Assembly (NCBI GenBank): GCA_028290805.1
Contig: JAQGJA010000008.1
Location: 1 to 7,414 of the forward strand
DNA length: 7,414 nucleotides
From: Alphaproteobacteria bacterium
GTDB lineage: Bacteria > Pseudomonadota > Alphaproteobacteria > Micavibrionales > SZUA-601
Reading direction: 5' to 3'
The position numbers and the translations under genes are program-made. The stretch's first letter is position 1; each line of letters starts with the position of its first letter. The notes beneath the pieces were generated by a model that had not been told where the DNA came from, ran no database searches, and saw nothing but the letters and a program-made list of their open reading frames with translations. Shown in pieces: positions 1 to 7,414 of the stretch.

Positions 1-1
1 T

Positions 2-3022
<3,021 letters not shown>

Positions 3023-3030
3023 TAAATTAT

Positions 3031-3060
3031 AAAAAACCCCGCTTCAAGCGGGGTTTTTTA
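3031..3060 (+). terminator. Rho-independent terminator of the rpoC transcript
   Basis: Six A's, then CCCCGC, loop TTCAA, GCGGGG, then six T's. The GC stem is 6 bp (3037-3042 with 3048-3053) and can extend by A-T pairs to about 12 bp. It begins 9 bp after the rpoC stop codon (6 bp after the second, tandem stop). The flanking A- and T-tracts make it formally bidirectional, but the only neighbouring transcript visible is rpoC. It should insulate the polymerase operon from the acyltransferase genes downstream. Confidence 0.93.
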
Positions 3061-3213
3061 TAGAAAAATAAAAATAGAAATACGAAAGTCTATGCCATAG
3101 CTGCCTAAAATTATGGAGGCTGCCCAGGATTTTCTGTTCGCTGCAATTTCGACTTTTCCATGCAATCGCTTGATCTCGCTTTGGTACCCCTCTGTTGCTT
3201 CTTTCTTCTTGTC

Positions 3214-3242
3214 ATGGCACAACAATCAAGGCCGTTTATAAA
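3214..3242 (+). promoter_or_regulatory. Possible sigma-70-type promoter for the acyltransferase pair
   Basis: ATGGCA (3214-3219, 4 of 6 matches to TTGACA), a 17-bp spacer, and TATAAA (3237-3242, 5 of 6 matches to TATAAT). It lies downstream of the rpoC terminator, where a new promoter is needed. Transcription would start near 3249, leaving a short leader of about 24 nt before the ATG at 3273. The -35 match is weak and the region is AT-rich, so this could be chance. Confidence 0.28.
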
Positions 3243-3272
3243 GCTGCTGATAAATACCTGATTGAGAAAAAT

Positions 3273-4319
3273 ATGATTACTACAACGAATATGATAACGA
3301 TGACACAAGAAGCATCGGGTAAAAAAACTAACAGCCAATGGACAATCCTCGCCGGCTTACGGTTTATATTGGCTGTTTTTGTGTCAGCGACGCATCTTTT
3401 TAATGTCGCGCCGAATTCCTTGGTGGTGCAATATTTCGGGGGACTGGGCCATGCCGCCGTCATGGGGTTCTTTATGATCAGCGGCTATAGCATTGCCGCC
3501 AGCATTACAACGCGTCCCAAAGGCTATTTATCCCGGCGTTTTATGCGCATTTATCCCGCGTATCTTTTTGCCGTGGTTTTTTGCGTTCTGTTGATGATGG
3601 CAGGCCCCCTTGTTTCACCCGACGGCCAGGTTATTCATCAATCTTCCCTTAAATTAATTGTTCAAAATTTGCTTATGCAACAGGCGATCTGGTCGGACGC
3701 ATTGGAGTGTAACAGGCCTTTATGGACGCTTGGAGTGGAGTGGTGGTGTTATATGGCCGCACCGATGCTTGTTCGTTTCAAGGGGCGGAATCTTGCTTTG
3801 TCAGGCTTGCTCATATTTCTTTCTATTTTCTTTTATTGCAGATTTCAACTTGGAATGAGGGGGCCGAACGATACCGTAGGTTATTATTTTTGGAATGTAT
3901 TATTCTGGGTTTCGACATGGGTGGGCGGATTTGCTTATTATCGGGCCAGAAGCTATGCCGCTTTGGCGTTAATGCTCGCTCCTTCCGTTATTTTTTACAA
4001 CATATATCTTATATTTCCCTATACGGTAATGCTGATGATTGCATGTGCGATAATCATTATGGTTTCAGCAAAGATTGAAATCAAAAATAAGAAGATCCGG
4101 GAAATCACAGAGTGGCTGGGAGACGTTTCCTATCCTTATTATCTTCTGCATTATCCATTGCTTTATGCGATAACGACTTATACCGCGGTCCGAAGCGGTT
4201 CTGCCATTATTGGGCTTATCATGATCATGGTATTTTTCGGTTATTATGCGGTTACCTTTCTTGCCGGAAGAGATGGCTGGCTTGCCAGGCACAGCAAACA
4301 GCGCTGGCCAGGAATATAG
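3273..4319 (+). CDS. Acyltransferase family 3 (OafA-like) membrane protein, copy 1
   Basis: Predicted integral membrane O-acyltransferase of 348 residues. Family members move acyl groups, commonly acetyl, onto sugars of LPS, O-antigen or other glycans at the cytoplasmic membrane. The family R-X10-H signature is present (Arg30 and His41 in 'LRFILAVFVSATHLF'). Also present are 'FFMISGYSI' (66-74), the basic 'RRFMRIYP' (88-95), 'LWTLGVEWWCYMAAP' (150-164) and a late 'SYPYYLLHYPLLY' (286-298). Hydrophobic segments fill the rest, consistent with about ten membrane helices; no extra periplasmic SGNH domain is attached. I chose the ATG at 3273 because it aligns best with the start of copy 2 and has a weak GAG 6 nt upstream. 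The frame stays open back to a TTG at 3195, and ATGs at 3291 and 3300 are alternatives. The gene is more AT-rich than rpoC. Copy 2 follows after 30 bp, probably co-transcribed. The acyl donor and the acceptor sugar cannot be told from sequence. Confidence 0.9.
   Translation: MITTTNMITMTQEASGKKTNSQWTILAGLRFILAVFVSATHLFNVAPNSLVVQYFGGLGHAAVMGFFMISGYSIAASITTRPKGYLSRRFMRIYPAYLFAVVFCVLLMMAGPLVSPDGQVIHQSSLKLIVQNLLMQQAIWSDALECNRPLWTLGVEWWCYMAAPMLVRFKGRNLALSGLLIFLSIFFYCRFQLGMRGPNDTVGYYFWNVLFWVSTWVGGFAYYRARSYAALALMLAPSVIFYNIYLIFPYTVMLMIACAIIIMVSAKIEIKNKKIREITEWLGDVSYPYYLLHYPLLYAITTYTAVRSGSAIIGLIMIMVFFGYYAVTFLAGRDGWLARHSKQRWPGI
3324..3773 (+). repeat. Paralogous block, arm 1 (matches 4413-4862)
   Basis: These 450 bp, in the N-terminal half of acyltransferase copy 1, align without gaps to 4413-4862 in copy 2. 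By hand count, 111 of 150 encoded residues are identical (about 74%). The first 96 nt are about 78% identical, with many synonymous differences. This is a diverged gene duplication rather than a recent direct repeat. Confidence 0.75.
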
Positions 4320-4349
4320 GCTGAAGAAAGAATAGAAGCACTTCGTGTA

Positions 4350-5408
4350 ATGAAAGCGGATATTGATACGGTGATGGAAAAACAACAAACCCTGCCGAAA
4401 GCCGCTGCTGGAAAAACCAACAGCCAATGGATTGTTCTGGCGGGGTTGCGGTTTATCCTGGCTTTCTTTGTTTCGGCGACCCATCTTTTCAAGGTGGCGC
4501 CGGATTCTGCACTGGTCCTTTATTTCGGCGGCCTGGGCCATGCCGCTCTGTTTATATTTTTCATGATCAGCGGCTACAGCATCGCAGCCAGCATCAAGGC
4601 GCGCCCCCAGGGATATCTGGCCAGGCGGATCGTGCGTATCTATCCGGTCTATTTGTTTGCTTTGGCTTTTTGCGTCCTGCTGATGCTGGGCGGCCCGCTT
4701 CATTCGCCGCAGGGGGAAGTGATTCATCCGTCCCCTTTTGGGTTGATCCTCCAGAACCTGTTCATGATGCAGGGAATCTGGGCCGATACGATTGAATATG
4801 ACCGGCCCTTGTGGACTCTTGGCGTAGAGTGGTGGTGTTATATGGCGGCCCCGCTCCTTGTCGGAATGAATAGCCGTTTCATGGCCTGGGCTGCGCTGGT
4901 TGTTTTTATATTCATCATTTTTTACACGCGCCATTACATGGGCATTAAAAACAGTTCGAATATGCCCATGTCCATGAATATCCTGTTCTGGGTTTCCACC
5001 TGGATGGGCGGCTTTTTCTTTTATAGGGACAGAAAGCCTGGTGGTTTTATTCTAATGTTATTTCCCTCCATTGTCATGTTTACACGGTATGTTTATTTCC
5101 CTTATTCAATATTTTTGCTTGTAGTTTGCGCTCTTGTCATTGCCATGGTTGCAAAGATAGACATTAAAGATAAAAAGATCCGGGCGGTAATGGAATGGCT
5201 TGGGGATGTGTCCTATCCTTATTATTTGCTGCATTTTCCCTTATTTTACGCTATTACGACCTATACCGACATGCGCAATGGTTCAGCCATCATGGCGCTT
5301 GCGGTCGGCCTTGTTTTCTCGGGCTATTACGGCGTTACAATGCTGGCAGGAAAGATGAGCCGTCCGATCCGGCAGCTTTTGTTTTACCGCCCCAGAACCC
5401 GCCGGTAA
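4350..5408 (+). CDS. Acyltransferase family 3 (OafA-like) membrane protein, copy 2
   Basis: Second predicted membrane O-acyltransferase, 352 residues, paralogous to the gene just upstream. It keeps the same signatures: R-X10-H (Arg34, His45), 'FFMISGYSI' (70-78), 'RRIVRIYP' (92-99), 'LWTLGVEWWCYMAAP' (154-168) and 'SYPYYLLHFPLFY' (288-300). Both copies therefore look catalytically intact. Identity to copy 1 is high in the N-terminal half and again near residues 268-314, but residues 172-209 are almost unrelated, and the C-terminal tail differs and is Arg-rich ('FYRPRTRR'). The ATG at 4350 is preceded by only a weak AGAAG about 11 nt upstream; ATG 4374 is a possible later start. A likely role is O-acetylation of surface polysaccharide, inferred from the family and the adjacent LPS-type genes. 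The last 25 bp overlap the 3' end of the convergent glycosyltransferase gene. Confidence 0.9.
   Translation: MKADIDTVMEKQQTLPKAAAGKTNSQWIVLAGLRFILAFFVSATHLFKVAPDSALVLYFGGLGHAALFIFFMISGYSIAASIKARPQGYLARRIVRIYPVYLFALAFCVLLMLGGPLHSPQGEVIHPSPFGLILQNLFMMQGIWADTIEYDRPLWTLGVEWWCYMAAPLLVGMNSRFMAWAALVVFIFIIFYTRHYMGIKNSSNMPMSMNILFWVSTWMGGFFFYRDRKPGGFILMLFPSIVMFTRYVYFPYSIFLLVVCALVIAMVAKIDIKDKKIRAVMEWLGDVSYPYYLLHFPLFYAITTYTDMRNGSAIMALAVGLVFSGYYGVTMLAGKMSRPIRQLLFYRPRTRR
4413..4862 (+). repeat. Paralogous block, arm 2 (matches 3324-3773)
   Basis: Partner of the N-terminal block in copy 1; equal length, no gaps. This arm is more GC-rich than its partner (for example 37 of 60 bases are G/C in 4681-4740), so the two copies have drifted in base composition or have different histories. 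Confidence 0.75.
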
Positions 5409-5411
5409 AAC
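5381..5411. other. Inverted repeat spanning two convergent stop codons
   Basis: GTTTTACCG (5381-5389) and CGGTAAAAC (5403-5411) are perfect 9-bp inverted arms around a 13-nt loop. The left arm holds the stop codon of the minus-strand glycosyltransferase and the right arm holds the stop of the plus-strand acyltransferase. An alternative hairpin uses 5399-5405 with 5411-5417 around a TAAAA loop, with one G-T pair. Neither is followed by a clean T-run on either strand, so calling it a bidirectional terminator is only a guess. Confidence 0.4.
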
Positions 5412-6295
5412 TGGCGGAAGAAGAATAGGTTTTTGGAGACGAAATTCTTCAATGTTTTATCCGGGTAACGGTAATCCTTCCAGGGCGTAAGCGACAAATA
5501 GTGCCGGTATTTACAAGCCAGCGGATTACGGCAGGCATAATGCCAGGGCTTGAGCCCGCCGGTGAAATGGATGATCACAGGATTCGCTACGGCCCGCTGC
5601 ATGGCGTTTAGGGCATGGGGCGAATTATAGCGCTCCAGCTTATGCGCCTTGTCGATATAGGAATAGACCAGGTTGTATTTGGGATCGCACCATAAGACAT
5701 GGTTTTTGCAGACATGGTTCAATATATCCTGGTCGACATAGCGGATGGCCGGGCGGTATCGGCGCACGAACTCGGCGCATCTATTTTCAAAATCGTTTTG
5801 GCGCAGCGCCCTTAAATTCATCAGGATGACGCCGGCATTGAAATAAAAATCCTTTTCCTGCATGCCGATCGTGGGCAGGAAATCTTCCTTGACGCCGATA
5901 TCCATTGCCCCGGCAATCCATTGCTCGTCCGTTAGTGGCGTTTCCCAAAGCGGGGAAAGATCGCCCTGTATGATCAGATCGGTATCCAGATAAAGCACCT
6001 TATCAAGATCGGGCAGCAATGCCGGAAGCTTGAGGCGGAAATAAGTGGCCAAAGTGATGTAGTCGGCGATCAGCGGGAAATCGCGGAAGTCTTCGAGCGA
6101 GACGGTAATATACGCAATCGAAAAATCGCGGATGGATTTCAGCGCGGCGATCTTTTCCTGGTTCCCGGCGTCCAGCCCGTCTGTGACGACATGAATCCAC
6201 GGCACGATGCCGGGAGCAAGGTTGGTGAGCAATGAGGCCAGCGTCACCCCGAAATGCTGGGCGTAACCATTATCGACACCAAAGGCGATATGCAT
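5384..6295 (-). CDS. GT8 family glycosyltransferase (LPS galactosyl/glucosyltransferase type)
   Basis: Predicted cytoplasmic, retaining glycosyltransferase of 303 residues, about the usual length for bacterial RfaJ/WaaJ-like GT8 enzymes, which add a hexose from a UDP-sugar to LPS core or another glycan. Motifs in order: N-terminal nucleotide-sugar region 'AFGVDNGYAQHFGVTLASLL' (4-23); metal-binding DxD in 'LYLDTDLI' (Asp104, Asp106); 'YFNAGVILMNL' (151-161); 'VDQDILN' (187-193); and the C-terminal 'IIHFTGGLKPW' (241-251), which carries the family His and Gly-x-Lys-Pro-Trp. The basic, aromatic C-terminus ('FFFRQFYRRVLGR') could aid membrane association. The ATG at 6295 has a good AAAGG ribosome site 6 nt upstream and begins 1 bp after the stop of the upstream ligase gene, so the two are very likely co-transcribed and translationally coupled. 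The exact sugar and acceptor cannot be read from the sequence. Confidence 0.93.
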   Translation of the reverse strand: MHIAFGVDNGYAQHFGVTLASLLTNLAPGIVPWIHVVTDGLDAGNQEKIAALKSIRDFSIAYITVSLEDFRDFPLIADYITLATYFRLKLPALLPDLDKVLYLDTDLIIQGDLSPLWETPLTDEQWIAGAMDIGVKEDFLPTIGMQEKDFYFNAGVILMNLRALRQNDFENRCAEFVRRYRPAIRYVDQDILNHVCKNHVLWCDPKYNLVYSYIDKAHKLERYNSPHALNAMQRAVANPVIIHFTGGLKPWHYACRNPLACKYRHYLSLTPWKDYRYPDKTLKNFVSKNLFFFRQFYRRVLGR

Positions 6296-6296
6296 C

Positions 6297-7414
6297 TTAA
6301 ACCTTTGCGGCCGGCGCGCGGCGGACCAGCGCCAGGCCCAGCACCCACCAGAACAGAATAGCGCTCCAGTTGATAAAGAAACTCATCGAGGTCATCAGCG
6401 GCCATAAAAACGGAACTAGCCCGACGCCAAAGCCCAGGACGATAATGTAATGCGGCAAGGAAGTATGGCGCAGCCCGGCATAAACCTCGCGCCCCCACAA
6501 CCCGATCAGGCCGATAAACAGGGCAAGACCGATCACGCCGGTTTCAGCCAGCCATTCCAGATAGATATTGTGCGGGTGACGGGCACAGTTAAAGACGGTG
6601 CCAGGGGCTTCGCTGCGGAAACCCAGTTTGGGGCCTTCTTTTTCACAGGCGGCAACAAAGTTCTTGGGTCCGACGCCGGTCACGGGGTCCAATTCCCAGG
6701 TTTTGAGCGCATTGCCCAGAATTGCGCCATAGGGTGAGTCGTCAAAATTCTGCACCACCGGCGCGGTGGTGGTTAAAAACCGGTCATGCATCAAAGGATT
6801 GAAAAAGACGATCCCGCAGGCCGCCACGGCCATGACAACACCAGCCCCCAGCAGGACAAGGCGCATCCCTTTCGCTCCCAGCCAGAACAAAGTGGCTGTA
6901 AGCAGAAACAGGCCAAAGGCCATGCGCTCACCGCTCAGCAAGATGGTAATGCCGAAAAGCGCCGCCAAAGCCAGGCCGGGACCGAAGCGCCGGATAAGAG
7001 AGGGCTGGGTCCAACTTGCGGCAAAAGCCAGGCCGATGGCAGGCCAGGCCAGGCGGGTCAGGAACAACCCGACTACCATCTTGTCGCCAAAAGGACCGGT
7101 CAGACGGTTGGCATAGCTGCCCGGATGGTTGCCGCTCAGGCTGGTGCCGGTCAGGAACTGGATCAGCGTATCAAGGGAGACGAGGGCCAGCAGCAGGATC
7201 AAAGAGCGGCTCAAATAGCGGAAATTGCGGTCCAGCGGCAAAAGCCAGTGGGACAGGGCGATAGCGAATAAGGGAAACCGCCCCCAGCTAAGCCCGCGGT
7301 TAAGGCCGCTGGGGATATCATACTGGGACAAAACGCCGCACACGATAAGATAGGCCAAGACGACGGCGGCCAGCCGGATCCATGGCGTCCGGGTCCAGGC
7401 AAAATCCCGCACCC
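6297..7414 (-). CDS. O-antigen ligase/polymerase family (Wzy_C) membrane protein, 5'-truncated by window edge
   Basis: Polytopic membrane protein of the O-antigen ligase (WaaL)/polymerase (Wzy) superfamily, which joins or extends undecaprenyl-linked glycans at the periplasmic face. About 371 residues are visible. The frame runs off the right edge; a GTG at 7412 could start it, but family members are commonly around 400 residues or more, so I treat the N-terminus as missing. Counting from that GTG: many hydrophobic segments; 'NRLTGPFGDKMVVGLFL' (102-118); the family core 'LLSGERMAFGLF' (158-169) with a conserved Arg; a periplasmic loop containing 'GVGPKNF' (246-252); and 'RHPHNIYLEWLAETG' (278-292), the His-containing signature typical of ligases. 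It ends in hydrophobic helices and 'VRRAPAAKV'. The GT8 gene follows by 1 bp. Ligase is favoured over polymerase because of the HPHN motif and the adjacent core-type glycosyltransferase, but the two activities cannot be separated reliably from sequence. Confidence 0.88.
   Translation of the reverse strand, partial: VRDFAWTRTPWIRLAAVVLAYLIVCGVLSQYDIPSGLNRGLSWGRFPLFAIALSHWLLPLDRNFRYLSRSLILLLALVSLDTLIQFLTGTSLSGNHPGSYANRLTGPFGDKMVVGLFLTRLAWPAIGLAFAASWTQPSLIRRFGPGLALAALFGITILLSGERMAFGLFLLTATLFWLGAKGMRLVLLGAGVVMAVAACGIVFFNPLMHDRFLTTTAPVVQNFDDSPYGAILGNALKTWELDPVTGVGPKNFVAACEKEGPKLGFRSEAPGTVFNCARHPHNIYLEWLAETGVIGLALFIGLIGLWGREVYAGLRHTSLPHYIIVLGFGVGLVPFLWPLMTSMSFFINWSAILFWWVLGLALVRRAPAAKV
6302..6306 (-). 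promoter_or_regulatory. Ribosome binding site of the GT8 gene
   Basis: On the minus strand this reads AAAGG, 6 nt before the ATG at 6295. It lies inside the last codons of the upstream O-antigen ligase gene, which fixes the start of the glycosyltransferase and supports translational coupling. Confidence 0.65.

Noticed and set aside
3090..3100. Short palindrome CTATG-C-CATAG in the intergenic region
   Set aside because: Only 5-bp arms in an AT-rich stretch; expected by chance and not linked to any start site or insertion boundary.
3061..3272. Possible insertion-sequence remnant, tRNA, small RNA or riboswitch in the gap between rpoC and the acyltransferases
   Set aside because: I found no terminal inverted repeats, target duplications, tRNA-like arms or second terminator. 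Apart from the weak promoter candidate, nothing in it can be supported.
3111..3338. 75-codon minus-strand open frame in the gap after rpoC
   Set aside because: It overlaps the start of acyltransferase copy 1 and the putative promoter, has an odd Cys/Arg/Phe-rich composition, and resembles no small-protein family I recognise.
4065..4934. 289-codon open frame on the minus strand across both acyltransferase genes
   Set aside because: It lies antisense to two genes with clear family motifs, has a low-complexity polar composition rich in His, Gln, Lys and Arg, and no recognisable domain. It is best explained as the complement of conserved membrane-protein codons.
6786..7271. 161-codon plus-strand open frame opposite the ligase gene
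   Set aside because: Gln/Ala/Gly-rich composition typical of the reverse complement of a hydrophobic GC-rich gene; the minus-strand frame has the family motifs.

Overview
The window looks like a stretch of alphaproteobacterial chromosome. The RpoC fragment at the left reads like alphaproteobacterial beta' (for example the 'EKQRPEVWDILEEV' type segment and the GTGAYMHRIKRLA ending). The rpoC and polysaccharide genes are moderately GC-rich, and the two acyltransferase genes in the middle are visibly more AT-rich. I cannot name a genus from the sequence alone.

Layout: (1) Positions 2-3022, + strand: the C-terminal roughly 1,006 residues of rpoC, including the catalytic NADFDGD loop, bridge helix, trigger loop, second zinc site and C-terminal clamp regions. 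It ends in a double stop and a strong intrinsic terminator (3031-3060). (2) Positions 3061-3272: an AT-rich intergenic stretch with at most a weak promoter candidate. (3) Positions 3273-5408, + strand: two tandem, clearly paralogous acyltransferase-3 (OafA-like) integral membrane proteins, 30 bp apart. (4) Positions 5384-7414, - strand: a two-gene unit reading towards the acyltransferases. It holds a 5'-truncated O-antigen ligase/polymerase-type membrane protein (Wzy_C family) followed 1 bp later by a GT8 family LPS-type glycosyltransferase. The glycosyltransferase and the second acyltransferase converge and overlap by 25 bp at their 3' ends.

Reading the genes together, everything after rpoC fits a cell-surface polysaccharide (LPS/O-antigen) locus: sugar addition by GT8, polymer ligation or polymerisation by the Wzy_C protein, and O-acylation (probably O-acetylation) by the two membrane acyltransferases. 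This joint role is inferred from families and adjacency. The usual str-operon genes (rpsL, rpsG, fusA, tuf) are not downstream of rpoC here, so this is a synteny break with surface-polysaccharide genes placed directly behind the RNA polymerase operon. I see no CRISPR array, tRNA, rRNA, insertion sequence or clear novel defence-type system. The most interesting points are the divergent acyltransferase pair, with one sharply variable internal segment, and the convergent overlap carrying an inverted repeat that contains both stop codons.
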